The translations under genes and the position numbers were made by a program. Under the pieces are notes generated by a model that saw nothing but the letters and a program-made list of their open reading frames with translations, searched no databases and was not told the origin of the DNA. A stretch of DNA of 64,000 nucleotides from Spirochaetaceae bacterium 4572_59 (lineage in GTDB: Bacteria; Spirochaetota; Spirochaetia; DSM-2461). The stretch covers positions 1 through 64,000 of the forward strand of contig NBMC01000002.1 in assembly GCA_002084805.1 (NCBI GenBank), given 5' to 3'. Below are positions 53,200-62,235 of this stretch, one piece after another; the stretch's first letter is position 1; each line of letters begins with the position of its first letter.

Positions 53200-54224
53200 T
53201 TTCCCGCCTCCTGTTCAGCTGCAATCATACCGAATTTCTCCGGTTGAAAGGCTCTGTTCAAGAGAGGAACAAAAATATTCATAAAGATGATCGCCAGAGA
53301 AACACCTTCCGGTACAGAACCGAAGAAGCGAAGCAGATAGGTCATAAAACCACATCCTATTCCATAAACAATCATACCCTTGGAGGTCAACGGAGACGTA
53401 ACCATATCGGTTGCCATAAACAGGGCACCCAACATCAGTCCACCCGAAAGCATATGGAACAGAACATCTCCTGTAAACAGACCGGTACCATAACGAAATC
53501 CGCCGAAAACCCATACGAACAGAGCAAAACTTCCCAGATAGGAGACTACTATTTCCCAGTTAACAATTTTACGAATAATCAGAACCAATCCACCCAGAAT
53601 AAGAAGCAGAGCGGATACTTCACCGATACAACCGGGGATTCGTCCCAGAAAGAGATCCATATAACTAACAGGAACTCCCTCGGCAGAGAGAAGATCCAGA
53701 GGTCCCTGAACTGAGGGAGTAAGGGAAGCGAGGCCTGTCTTCAAAGAACCCAGAGGGGTTGGACCACTAACGGCATCAATTGTTCCCGGATGAGGCAACG
53801 TCCATTTGGTCATACCACTTGTCCAGGAGAAAAACACAAAGACTCTTCCCGCAAGTGCGGGATTCATCCAGTTGGCCCCCAGACCTCCAAATGTCCATTT
53901 TACAACAGCTATGGCAAAAACAGACGCCACAACAACCACATAAATCGGAACGGCCGGAGGCATATTAAAACCGATTAAAAGACCGGTCAGAAAAGCACTG
54001 CCGTCAGAGACTGTTTTATCTTTATTGATCAATCCAAGAAGAGCTTCTGTCGCAACAGAAGCAATAATTGCCGCCGCCATAACCAGAAGTGATCTGAACC
54101 CGAACATATAAATGCCCCATAATCCTGCAGGAAGCAGACAGAGTGAAACGGTCCACATAATGCTGCTTGTTGACTGGGGATGATGAAATTGGGGAGAACT
54201 GGTAATTTTTATTTTTTCTTTCAT
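53196..54224 (-). CDS. rnfD: Rnf complex subunit RnfD
   Basis: Polytopic subunit with a covalent FMN. The flavin motif reads DAVSGPTPLG, with SGPT in place of the more common SGAT; the attachment Thr is kept. FHHPQSTSSIMW and LTGLLIGFNMPP are typical. It has 342 residues and overlaps rnfC and rnfG by four bases at each end, so translation is coupled. Confidence 0.95.
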   Translation of the reverse strand: MKEKIKITSSPQFHHPQSTSSIMWTVSLCLLPAGLWGIYMFGFRSLLVMAAAIIASVATEALLGLINKDKTVSDGSAFLTGLLIGFNMPPAVPIYVVVVASVFAIAVVKWTFGGLGANWMNPALAGRVFVFFSWTSGMTKWTLPHPGTIDAVSGPTPLGSLKTGLASLTPSVQGPLDLLSAEGVPVSYMDLFLGRIPGCIGEVSALLLILGGLVLIIRKIVNWEIVVSYLGSFALFVWVFGGFRYGTGLFTGDVLFHMLSGGLMLGALFMATDMVTSPLTSKGMIVYGIGCGFMTYLLRFFGSVPEGVSLAIIFMNIFVPLLNRAFQPEKFGMIAAEQEAGK

Positions 54225-55561
54225 TTTCCGGCCTTCTTCATGGCATTTTTTCTAAGAATCTTCTTTCCTGTTCTGAATCCCTGAACAAGAGGAATATGAG
54301 CCGGACACATAAAGGCACAGGAACCGCATTCCACACAGTCCATCAAACCTGCTTCCGCAGCTTCATCAATCATATTATTATCAATCAGTTTAAATATTTT
54401 TGTCGGATTTACTCCCATGGGACAGGATGAAAGACAGCGTCCGCAGGAGAGACAGGCAGTTTGTCTGGCAGCTTTAATCTCTTTATCTGTCAAAGCCAGA
54501 ATTCCACTGGTTCCTTTTGTTACAGGAGTATCCAGATCGTATACGGTAAACCCCATCATGGGACCACCTGCGACAATCTTGGCAGGTTCTTCACTAAATC
54601 CACCACAATCTTCAATTAAAGTTCTGAAAGAGGTTCCGATTCTTGCTTTCAGGTTGGAAGGATTTTTAATAGCACCGCCGGAGACGGTAACAACCCGTTC
54701 AATCACAGGTTTATCCTCTACAACAGCTTCATAAATGGAAAGACAGGTCCCAACATTGGCATTGATAACACCAAGTTCAAGAGGAAGTTTACCTGAGGGG
54801 ACTTCTTTTCCGGTAACCGCTTTAATCAGATTTTTTTCAGCACCCTGCGGGTACTTTACCTGAAGGGGCATCACTTCCATATTCAGACCGGACTGTTTAA
54901 TCAATGTATCCAAATGTTCTACCGCATCCATTTTATTGGCTTCAATACCAATAACGGTCCGTGAAGGACTCAAGATTTTCTGAATGATACGGATACCTTC
55001 AAGAACCTCACGGCCTTTTTCCATCATGACCCGGTGGTCAGATGTCAGATAAGGCTCACACTCGACGGCATTGATAATGAAAATTTCACAGGTTTTTCCC
55101 TTGGGAATAGCCAGTTTAACATGTGTCGGGAAGGTGGCACCACCCTGACCGACAATTCCCATTTCAGAGACTTTGGCAGTCAATTCTTCAACGCTCATTC
55201 CTTCCCACGGAATTGAGGGAACAGCTTTTCCCAAACGAGAAAATTCTCCCTGCATTTCAATCACAACAGCCGGTGTAGAGATACCGTTGGGGAGGAAAAT
55301 ATTTTTAATTTCTTTCACTTCTCCGGGGACGGGAGAATGGATATTTGCGGAAACGAATCCGCCGGACTTGCCTAAAAGCTGGCCCTCTTCGACTATATCA
55401 CCCTTTTTGACCAGACACTCGGCTGGTGCACCAATGTGCTGAGAAAGCGGTACAACTGCGGTATTGGACATACTGGCATTCTGTATGACCTTATCACAGC
55501 TTGCTTCCTTACAATCCCTTGGGTGTATTCCCCCTTTGGGGAACGTATTTAAACGCTTCAT
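54221..55561 (-). CDS. rnfC: Rnf complex subunit RnfC
   Basis: The NADH-side subunit, holding FMN and NADH sites and two 4Fe-4S clusters. The N-terminal GIHP segment (FPKGGIHPRD) and glycine-rich VGQGGATFPTHVKL are present. Cluster motifs CLSCGRCLSSCP and CVECGSCAFMCP lie near the end. At 446 residues it is the compact form without the long Ala/Lys-rich tail of enterobacterial RnfC. It is the first rnf gene, overlapping the preceding membrane gene by ATGA. Confidence 0.95.
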   Translation of the reverse strand: MKRLNTFPKGGIHPRDCKEASCDKVIQNASMSNTAVVPLSQHIGAPAECLVKKGDIVEEGQLLGKSGGFVSANIHSPVPGEVKEIKNIFLPNGISTPAVVIEMQGEFSRLGKAVPSIPWEGMSVEELTAKVSEMGIVGQGGATFPTHVKLAIPKGKTCEIFIINAVECEPYLTSDHRVMMEKGREVLEGIRIIQKILSPSRTVIGIEANKMDAVEHLDTLIKQSGLNMEVMPLQVKYPQGAEKNLIKAVTGKEVPSGKLPLELGVINANVGTCLSIYEAVVEDKPVIERVVTVSGGAIKNPSNLKARIGTSFRTLIEDCGGFSEEPAKIVAGGPMMGFTVYDLDTPVTKGTSGILALTDKEIKAARQTACLSCGRCLSSCPMGVNPTKIFKLIDNNMIDEAAEAGLMDCVECGSCAFMCPAHIPLVQGFRTGKKILRKNAMKKAGK

Positions 55562-57072
55562 GCTGCCTGTTGTTTCCTCCTAAGTATTGATAAATGATTT
55601 CTCATCCTGTAATCCTCAGAATGACCGCCGGTAAAACCTGCCGCACTCATCAGACTCAGTAATATTCCCAATATTATGAATACCGCCAGGGCTGTCAATC
55701 CTTCTGTTGAAGGAGCTCCGGGGGTTTCTATTGCCATAGTCACAGCAGGAAGACCTGCTTCGCTTCTGAGAAGCAGACCGGGACCTTCCTGAGATATCCC
55801 GTTAATAAAATCTGTCAGCCACTCCTGATCATAGGTCTGAACCACTTTCAGTGAGGAACGAAGCTCTCCATCTTCCATTTTGTATACAGGAAGAGTCAGA
55901 CTTTCTCCTTCCAGAGGAAGGTGCCAGGTACCACCATAAGGCAGAGATTCCTGATAAGCCCGGTGCATCAGCATTTCTGGCACTCCGGGAATATCTGTCG
56001 ACATTTCCAGTCCTGCGATACCATCCCAGGACCAATCTGAGTCTTCCATGACAACAGCCATGGGAACAGGCACAGACAAGTTCCGGTTTTCTGTCACGGA
56101 AAGGATAAGAACAAGAATCAGCAATACCGCCTGCAACAAAGCAGGGACCAGATTCTTCCTCTGTTTTTTCTGGCCCGTATCCGTTTTCCACTCCATTACT
56201 GAAACAAGGGAGATAGGAATAAAAAGTTCATGATCCCGCCCTTTTTTCCGCGGAGCTTCCTTCCATTTCTGCAATTTTAATGGTGAAATATCCATAAAAA
56301 AAGCGGATAAAAAGATCACCAGTACAGCGGCACAATCTTCTGTATTCACCAAACCCAACATGCAGAAAAAAATCATGGAAAACGGCAGCAATACAGAAAA
56401 AAAAGCGCGAAAATTCCCGGGCCTAATGGACAGGCTCAGTAAAAAAAGCGAAAAAACACCGGGAAGTAGAATATTATAAGCTCCCAGATAATAAGCTGAT
56501 CCAACATAGATTATCAACAGCAAAGCCGGAAGAAACGATCGTCCTGATTGCATCAATAGCCACAAAGACAGAATCATAGCTAAAATTAGAAGCGGATAAT
56601 CCTGACCTGCATCCGGGAAAATCCAGGAAGGGTTCCAGACATCCCGTAAAGCACGTCTGTATTGTAACGAAGATCCTTTTGCAGGTAAATAGAAGAGACT
56701 GTATATATCTTGCCGGAAGTACTTTTGAGCTCCATTTATAAAGGGATCAAACCGGGGATCTGCAGGAAGCAGTTTTTCACCACTCTCCAATTGTTCCGCT
56801 GTGATGGAAAGAACTCCATTAAAACCAGTATAATAATAGTGAGTATTCCCGTCATACAACATTCCCCCACCGCATTGATCGTTCAAGCGTGAAATAAGAG
56901 AATCATTTAACTCTGATGAGGGGATTAACAAGGGATACCATTCGGCCCAGAACAAACCGGAACTCTTACGAAACGAAAGGAGACTGCCGAGCATAAGAAA
57001 AATCAGCATAAAAATCAGAAGCGGAAATATATTCCGGTTTCTCATAGAGGAGAAATTTTTCTTTCTTATCAC
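55558..57072 (-). CDS. polytopic membrane protein upstream of rnf, unknown function
   Basis: A GTG start at 57072 with AGGA nearby gives 504 residues; an inner ATG at 57045 is an alternative. There is one N-terminal helix, an extracytoplasmic domain (~35-160), six or more helices (~165-330), then a second soluble domain and a final helix. Its stop overlaps the rnfC start by ATGA, so it is cotranscribed and probably co-translated with the Rnf genes. No family recognised; a helper for Rnf assembly, or simple operon co-location, are both possible. Confidence 0.6.
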   Translation of the reverse strand: MIRKKNFSSMRNRNIFPLLIFMLIFLMLGSLLSFRKSSGLFWAEWYPLLIPSSELNDSLISRLNDQCGGGMLYDGNTHYYYTGFNGVLSITAEQLESGEKLLPADPRFDPFINGAQKYFRQDIYSLFYLPAKGSSLQYRRALRDVWNPSWIFPDAGQDYPLLILAMILSLWLLMQSGRSFLPALLLIIYVGSAYYLGAYNILLPGVFSLFLLSLSIRPGNFRAFFSVLLPFSMIFFCMLGLVNTEDCAAVLVIFLSAFFMDISPLKLQKWKEAPRKKGRDHELFIPISLVSVMEWKTDTGQKKQRKNLVPALLQAVLLILVLILSVTENRNLSVPVPMAVVMEDSDWSWDGIAGLEMSTDIPGVPEMLMHRAYQESLPYGGTWHLPLEGESLTLPVYKMEDGELRSSLKVVQTYDQEWLTDFINGISQEGPGLLLRSEAGLPAVTMAIETPGAPSTEGLTALAVFIILGILLSLMSAAGFTGGHSEDYRMRNHLSILRRKQQAA

Positions 57073-57086
57073 TATATCCTGTCTCT

Positions 57087-58118
57087 TTGAGCTGCTGTTT
57101 TGACCATTTGGACAATTTTCCGTTTATAGAGCCTATTTGTCAAGAATTGAAATACATAAAAACCCTGTACCAGATGCCTCTGATTGATTATATTTTACAT
57201 TATATGAAAAATAATGACTCATTTGATAAGATTCAGCACTTGTTCACCAGCCTGAGGGGAACCATCAGGGGGATAAAAGTATATGCTCTGATTGGAAAAA
57301 GCGGAACCGGTAAGAGTTTCAGAGCCAAGTTGCTGGCAGAAAAATATAATATTCCATACATTATTGATGACGGTCTTCTGATTCATGACAATCGCATCCT
57401 AGCAGGACGTTCAGCAAAAAAAGAAAAGCTCTACATGGCCGCCATAAAGACAGCTCTGTTTGATAATGCTGAACACAGAATGGAAGTAAGAGATGCCATC
57501 AGAAAATCCAAACTAAAGAAGATTCTTCTGATTGGAACTTCTGATAAAATGGTGAGAAAAATGACGGATCGTCTGAACCTCCCTTCCATTTCCAGAATTA
57601 TAAAGATTGAAGATATTGCCAGCCGTAAAGAGATAGAAAAGGCAATCCACTCCCGTTATACCGAGGGTAAACATGTTATTCCGGTGCCAAGTATTGAAGT
57701 GAAACAGGATTACTCCCACATTCTCTCTGATTCAATTAAGATATTATTCAAAAAAGGCTTTGGATTCAGAAAAAAGACTCATATTTTTGAGAAGGCCGTT
57801 GTGACTCCTGATTTCCACAACCAGAAACAAAAAGGCAGTATTAAAATATCTGAAGCAGCTCTCTCTCAAATGATTCTTCACTGTATAGACGAATACGACA
57901 GTGAAATTAAAGTCATGAAGATTACAGTCAAACGAGACCGTAAAGGATACCGCATCCGAATATATGTAGAAGCAGGTTATGGAAATCAGCTGGGCAGCAG
58001 ATTACACGAATTACAGGCCTATATTCTGGATAAAATTGAAAGATTTACCGGAATCATTATTGATGAGGTTGATATTGAGATTTCAAAGATTTCCAGAAGA
58101 AAAACCCCGCTGAACTAA
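57087..58118 (+). CDS. P-loop NTPase fused to Gls24/Asp23-like domain
   Basis: A Walker A loop ALIGKSGTGKSFRA (residues ~67-80 of the track ORF) starts a kinase-like nucleotide domain running to about 185. The last ~90 residues read GSIKISEAALSQMILHCIDEY...RIYVEAGYGNQLGSRLHELQAYILDKIERFTGIIIDEVDIEISKI. This matches the layout of the Asp23/Gls24 alkaline-shock domain. No membrane segment is seen. The track's TTG start lies only 14 bp from the divergent gene, which leaves no room for promoters; ATGs at 57174 or 57204 are better starts. The function is unknown. Confidence 0.68.
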   Translation: MSCCFDHLDNFPFIEPICQELKYIKTLYQMPLIDYILHYMKNNDSFDKIQHLFTSLRGTIRGIKVYALIGKSGTGKSFRAKLLAEKYNIPYIIDDGLLIHDNRILAGRSAKKEKLYMAAIKTALFDNAEHRMEVRDAIRKSKLKKILLIGTSDKMVRKMTDRLNLPSISRIIKIEDIASRKEIEKAIHSRYTEGKHVIPVPSIEVKQDYSHILSDSIKILFKKGFGFRKKTHIFEKAVVTPDFHNQKQKGSIKISEAALSQMILHCIDEYDSEIKVMKITVKRDRKGYRIRIYVEAGYGNQLGSRLHELQAYILDKIERFTGIIIDEVDIEISKISRRKTPLN

Positions 58119-58119
58119 A

Positions 58120-59271
58120 TCAGCTCTGAACGGGATTGGAGGCCTTTGCAAGCGCCTTCTGGGATCCTTTATGAAAGCTCTTCTTTGTGCTCCCCCTATA
58201 GGAGGGACGACGGCGGGGCATTTTCCATTTATTCTTTTTAAAAATATGTTTTACCGCATCCATAACCTCACGATTGGGAGCAATCATGGGCTTTAGAGAG
58301 TTTTTCAGCTCTCCCACCACATCCATAAAAACGCAGTCTTCACCGGCGGAGAGGGCCCCCGACTGATCCAGCCAGGATTGGGTCAGATACTGAAGCATGC
58401 GGCTTCTTGCCTTCATCTTCCCTTCTCTTCTAGTATACTTATCAAGTTTATCCATATCACTGAAAAACTTTTTTGTAAAATCCTTTCCGCTTCCGCTTCG
58501 ATTCATCTCTTCATGTATTTGAGGCAGAAGATATTCAAACAACTGCATTTCACGGCAACGATGAAAAATTGGGGCAGCATAGGATGATTGAAGAATCTTG
58601 AAGATTTCCTCCGTCATCCGCGAAACAGAAACATCCTTTAGAAGAGAAGAATGCTTTTTGATGGATTTTTTCAGTTTGAATGGAATCTTCGAACTGGTTG
58701 TAACAGAATATTTAACAGCCCGTAACATGCGGACAGGATCTTCAACAAATGTTGTGTTAAGAGGAATGACACTTTTCAGACGGTTTTTACGAATATCTTT
58801 CACACCATCATGATAATCAATAATCTGCTCTTCTTTCGGTGAGTAATACAGAGCATTCAGGGTGAAGTCCCGCCGACGGGCATCTTCATCGATGGATCCG
58901 TATATATTCTGGCCATCCTTTCCATCAAGAGAACGAAAGGTAGCAACTTCCAGAATCTTGTTATCGGGGAAATAGACATGAACTAAGCGAAAACGCTTAC
59001 CGATAATCCTGGAATTACGAAAAATTTTCCTTACCCTTGAAGGATAGGCGTCTGTAGCAATGTCATAATCTTTGGGTTCTTTATTGATAAGGAGGTCTCT
59101 GACAGCCCCACCAACAACATAAGCCTGATATCCGGCATTACGCAGCCTTTCGGTTACTTTCAAGGCATCCGGATCCAGTTTATCACGGCTGATCCCGTGC
59201 TCTTTTAGTGTATATACTTTGGCCTGGCGAATCAGACGGCCTTTTTCATCTTTACCATATCGTATCAACAT
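58120..59271 (-). CDS. pcnB: poly(A) polymerase / CCA-adding-type nucleotidyltransferase
   Basis: Class II nucleotidyltransferase with catalytic GGAVRDLLINKEPKDYDIATDAYP (two Asp for metal), EVATFRS, the RRDFTLNALYY motif and EDPVRMLRAVKYS. A basic tail (KKNKWKMPRRRPSYRGSTKKSFHKGSQK) resembles PcnB poly(A) polymerases. A CCA-adding role is possible, since the tRNAs here lack encoded CCA and no other such gene is in the window. It converges with the P-loop/Gls24 gene, their stops one base apart. Confidence 0.82.
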   Translation of the reverse strand: MLIRYGKDEKGRLIRQAKVYTLKEHGISRDKLDPDALKVTERLRNAGYQAYVVGGAVRDLLINKEPKDYDIATDAYPSRVRKIFRNSRIIGKRFRLVHVYFPDNKILEVATFRSLDGKDGQNIYGSIDEDARRRDFTLNALYYSPKEEQIIDYHDGVKDIRKNRLKSVIPLNTTFVEDPVRMLRAVKYSVTTSSKIPFKLKKSIKKHSSLLKDVSVSRMTEEIFKILQSSYAAPIFHRCREMQLFEYLLPQIHEEMNRSGSGKDFTKKFFSDMDKLDKYTRREGKMKARSRMLQYLTQSWLDQSGALSAGEDCVFMDVVGELKNSLKPMIAPNREVMDAVKHIFKKNKWKMPRRRPSYRGSTKKSFHKGSQKALAKASNPVQS

Positions 59272-59415
59272 GCAGTTTTTGTCTATCCATTTAAAGAGAC
59301 GATTGTCTCCGAATTAACTGATTTTTACTATTATAACTTATAATATATTCTTTTATAAGAATTCTTCAAGTGCAAGAACGTCCCTTCTTTATGACAAGCA
59401 ACTATTATGATGAAC

Positions 59416-59470
59416 TTACAAAAAATTGGGTACTTACAAAAATATTGTAGTTTTTACAAAAATATTAGTA
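59416..59470 (+). repeat. three TTACAAAAATATT direct repeats upstream of thrC
   Basis: Three copies of a 13-14 bp AT-rich motif begin at 59416 (TTACAAAAAATTGG), 59434 (TTACAAAAATATTGT) and 59454 (TTACAAAAATATTAG), spaced 18 and 20 bp. The third forms an imperfect 18-bp palindrome TTAC-n10-GTAA. The layout suits binding of a regulator on one DNA face upstream of thrC, or intrinsic curvature. Confidence 0.45.
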
Positions 59471-59477
59471 ATAATCC

Positions 59478-59505
59478 TTTTCATATGGCTGTAACCTGCT
59501 ACAAT
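59478..59505 (+). promoter_or_regulatory. candidate thrC promoter
   Basis: TTTTCA (59478-59483), 16 bp and TACAAT (59500-59505) lie just downstream of the repeat array and 61 bp before the thrC ATG. Confidence 0.4.
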
Positions 59506-59566
59506 GATTCTAAGAATATCATATTCCTGACTTCAATTGAACAGTTATTCAGGAAAAGGATTACTA

Positions 59567-60751
59567 ATGAAATTCAGATACCAATGCAGCGAATGCGGAG
59601 CCTTTTTCGATTTGGATCCCGCGCTGAACACATGTCCGGATTGCCGGAAGAATCAGAAAGAGAATGAACCATTAAGAGGTGTACTTGAAGTCCGACTGGA
59701 AGGAGACCTGCCATCCTCCGGAAATTTATCTTATAATATGCTCCCGGTTCCTCGTGAGTTTTTCCCTTCCCTTCCTGATGTAACAGGCAAACTATGGCAA
59801 CCTGCCAGACTACGTAAAGAAATGGAACTTCCCCGATTATTTATTATGAATGACGGATCCAACCCGACAGGTTCCTTTAAAGACAGAGCCTCAGTTCTTG
59901 TCTCAGCCTATGCCAAACAGTGTGGAATTGACAGTATAGTACTGGCATCCACAGGGAATGCCGGATCTTCCATGTCCGGTATCGGAGCAGCTGCAGATCA
60001 AAAGATTGTTCTTTTCCTGCCGGAAACTGCTCCTCCTGCCAAACTCATTCAGGCCCTCCAGTACAATGCGACCCTTTATAAGGTAGCCGGAAATTATGAT
60101 ATGGCCTATGAGCTCTCTCTGGAGTATTCCGAACAGTACGGCGGAATGAACCGGAATACCGCATGGAATCCCATGACCATGGAAGGGAAAAAGACTATTT
60201 CCCTGGATATTTTTAGCCAACTGGGAGAAAAGGCACCGGATAGAGTCATTGTTCCGACGGGTGACGCCTGCATCCTGGGGGGAGTCTATAAGGGATTCAA
60301 GGATTTGCTTCAGTATGGACTGATCAAAAAAATGCCTAAAATAACTGCGGTTCAGGCGGAAGGCAGCTCGGCCCTCTACAGAGCATGGCAAAAAGGAAGC
60401 TTCGACCTGCAATCCAGCAGAACTGTGGCCGATTCCATCTCCGTGGATATTCCCCGGAACGGTTACACCGCCCTCAGATATCTGAAGAAATTCAACGGGG
60501 ATGTCATTACCGTTACGGACGAACAGATTATTGAAGCACAAGCCCATCTCTCCTGTGGATCGGGATTATTCACAGAGCCAGCCGGTGCGGCAGCATGGGC
60601 AGGGCTCCGAAAGATGCACCATACTATTGATAAGGACGAAACTGTTGTGGTACTTGCTACAGGCAGCGGTCTTAAGGATACGGCAACAGCTCTCAAGGGA
60701 GTAAAAATGCCGGGAAGATCTATACATAATATTCAAGACATAAGGGGATAA
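59567..60751 (+). CDS. thrC: threonine synthase-like PLP enzyme
   Basis: Fold-type-II PLP enzyme with an N-terminal zinc ribbon (CSECG...CPDC, residues ~7-25). The Schiff-base lysine lies in NPTGSFKDRASV and the phosphate site is ASTGNAGSS. Threonine synthase makes threonine from O-phosphohomoserine. The ATG at 59567 has AAGGA 6 nt upstream; the earlier track start has none. Another PLP gene begins 2 bp later and then ygfK, so a catabolic role in that operon is an alternative. Confidence 0.8.
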   Translation: MKFRYQCSECGAFFDLDPALNTCPDCRKNQKENEPLRGVLEVRLEGDLPSSGNLSYNMLPVPREFFPSLPDVTGKLWQPARLRKEMELPRLFIMNDGSNPTGSFKDRASVLVSAYAKQCGIDSIVLASTGNAGSSMSGIGAAADQKIVLFLPETAPPAKLIQALQYNATLYKVAGNYDMAYELSLEYSEQYGGMNRNTAWNPMTMEGKKTISLDIFSQLGEKAPDRVIVPTGDACILGGVYKGFKDLLQYGLIKKMPKITAVQAEGSSALYRAWQKGSFDLQSSRTVADSISVDIPRNGYTALRYLKKFNGDVITVTDEQIIEAQAHLSCGSGLFTEPAGAAAWAGLRKMHHTIDKDETVVVLATGSGLKDTATALKGVKMPGRSIHNIQDIRG

Positions 60752-60753
60752 GA

Positions 60754-62214
60754 ATGATTGATTTTACTGTGAACAAAGACATGCAAAAACAGAATGCAGC
60801 CTACTGTAAAGAAAAAGGCATAAAGCTGCCTACCTATGAGATGATGAAAAATCCTGAACTCATTCCGGATGAAATCAAGGAGAAACTGAGCAAAACCGGT
60901 CTGTGGGATATCGACCCTGTCAATCTTTTCAGAATCACCTGGAAAAATCAGCCCAAAGAGTCCGGAGGTCAGTTCGGTAAGGTTAACCATATTGTTCTTC
61001 CACCTGAACTAACAGGAACAAAGGCAAAAATCGTTGTTCTGGTTGGTAAATGGTTCCCCACAGGAGCTCATAAAGTCGGTGCAACCTATGGTTGTCTGGC
61101 GCCCCGTCTAACCACAGGTCAGTTTGACCCCAAAAAAACAAAGGCCGTATGGCCGTCTACTGGTAATTACTGCCGTGGTGGAGCCTATATTTCATCTCTG
61201 CTGGCATGTGAAGCTATCGCCATCCTGCCCGAAGAAATGTCTCAAGAAAGATTTGAATGGTTGAAACAGGTCGCAGGTGAAGTTATTGCCACACCCGGTT
61301 GCGAATCCAATGTAAAAGAGATTTTTGACAAATGCTGGGAACTGAGAGAATCCGGACAAGATCTGAAAATTTTCAATCAGTTTGATGAAATGGGTAATCC
61401 TCTGTGGCATTACAATGTAACAGGGGCCGCCATCGAAGAAACTCTTGGTTACTACATGAAAGAGGGCGATAAGATGGTCGGTTATATCTCTTCTTCAGGA
61501 TCAGGTGGAACACTGGCTGCAGGATACTACCTGAAAACAAAATTCCCCCAGATGAAGATCAATGTAGCAGAGGCTCTTCAGTGCCCCACCCTTCTCCAGA
61601 ATGGATTTGGTGGACACAGAATCGAAGGTATCGGAGACAAACACGTCCCATGGGTTCATGACTGTAAGGAAACCGACTATATCACCGCCATTGATGATGA
61701 ACACTCCATGAGACTGATCCGTATGTTCAATGAGAAAATCGGACGCGAAACTCTGAAAAAAGCCGGGGTTTCTTCAGAACTGGTAGAGCAGCTTGATCTT
61801 CTTGGTATTTCCAGTGTTGCCAATGTACTGGCCGCTATCAAATTTGCCAAATACAACGAACTCACAGAAAATGATTATGTTGTGACCATCGCAACCGATT
61901 CTATGGAGCTTTATGGTTCTCGAGTAGAGGAACTTTCAAAAGAGAAAGGCCCATACACTCAGGCTAATGCTGAAAGAGATATGGAACTCCTTCTCGGTCA
62001 GACTATCGATCATATTAAAGAACTGACCTACTATGACAAAAAAGCCGTTCACAACCTGAAATACTTCACATGGATCGAACAGCAGGGACGGGAACTGTCC
62101 GAATTGAACGAACAGTGGTACGATCATGATAATTATTGGAACAGCACCATGGAACAGGCTGGAGAAATCGATGAAATCATCAGCGAATTCAATGAGATGA
62201 TTGATAAAGCATAA
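60754..62214 (+). CDS. fold-type-II PLP-dependent enzyme of uncertain substrate
   Basis: 486 residues. The lysine site is FPTGAHKVGATYG, followed by a phosphate-site segment STGNYCRGGAYISSLL and SSSGSGGTLAAGYYLK. It belongs with cysteine synthase/threonine dehydratase-like enzymes but is longer, with a ~55-residue N-terminal and a C-terminal helical extension. Substrate not recognised. It lies 2 bp after the ThrC-like gene and 21 bp before ygfK. A ygeX-type diaminopropionate lyase accompanies ygfK in E. coli, so an amine-eliminating role is plausible but unproven. Confidence 0.7.
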   Translation: MIDFTVNKDMQKQNAAYCKEKGIKLPTYEMMKNPELIPDEIKEKLSKTGLWDIDPVNLFRITWKNQPKESGGQFGKVNHIVLPPELTGTKAKIVVLVGKWFPTGAHKVGATYGCLAPRLTTGQFDPKKTKAVWPSTGNYCRGGAYISSLLACEAIAILPEEMSQERFEWLKQVAGEVIATPGCESNVKEIFDKCWELRESGQDLKIFNQFDEMGNPLWHYNVTGAAIEETLGYYMKEGDKMVGYISSSGSGGTLAAGYYLKTKFPQMKINVAEALQCPTLLQNGFGGHRIEGIGDKHVPWVHDCKETDYITAIDDEHSMRLIRMFNEKIGRETLKKAGVSSELVEQLDLLGISSVANVLAAIKFAKYNELTENDYVVTIATDSMELYGSRVEELSKEKGPYTQANAERDMELLLGQTIDHIKELTYYDKKAVHNLKYFTWIEQQGRELSELNEQWYDHDNYWNSTMEQAGEIDEIISEFNEMIDKA

Positions 62215-62235
62215 TTTAATAAGAGGAAGAAATTT

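Noticed and set aside
59416-59470. CRISPR array
   Set aside because: Only three short AT-rich repeats with spacers of a few bases; no cas genes anywhere in the window.
59272-59566. T-box or amino-acid riboswitch before thrC
   Set aside because: No T-box sequence (TGGNACCGCG) or long specifier stem; only AT-rich direct repeats and a promoter are seen.
59903-60547. 214-aa minus-strand ORF inside thrC
   Set aside because: Antisense to conserved PLP-enzyme sequence; no supporting signals.
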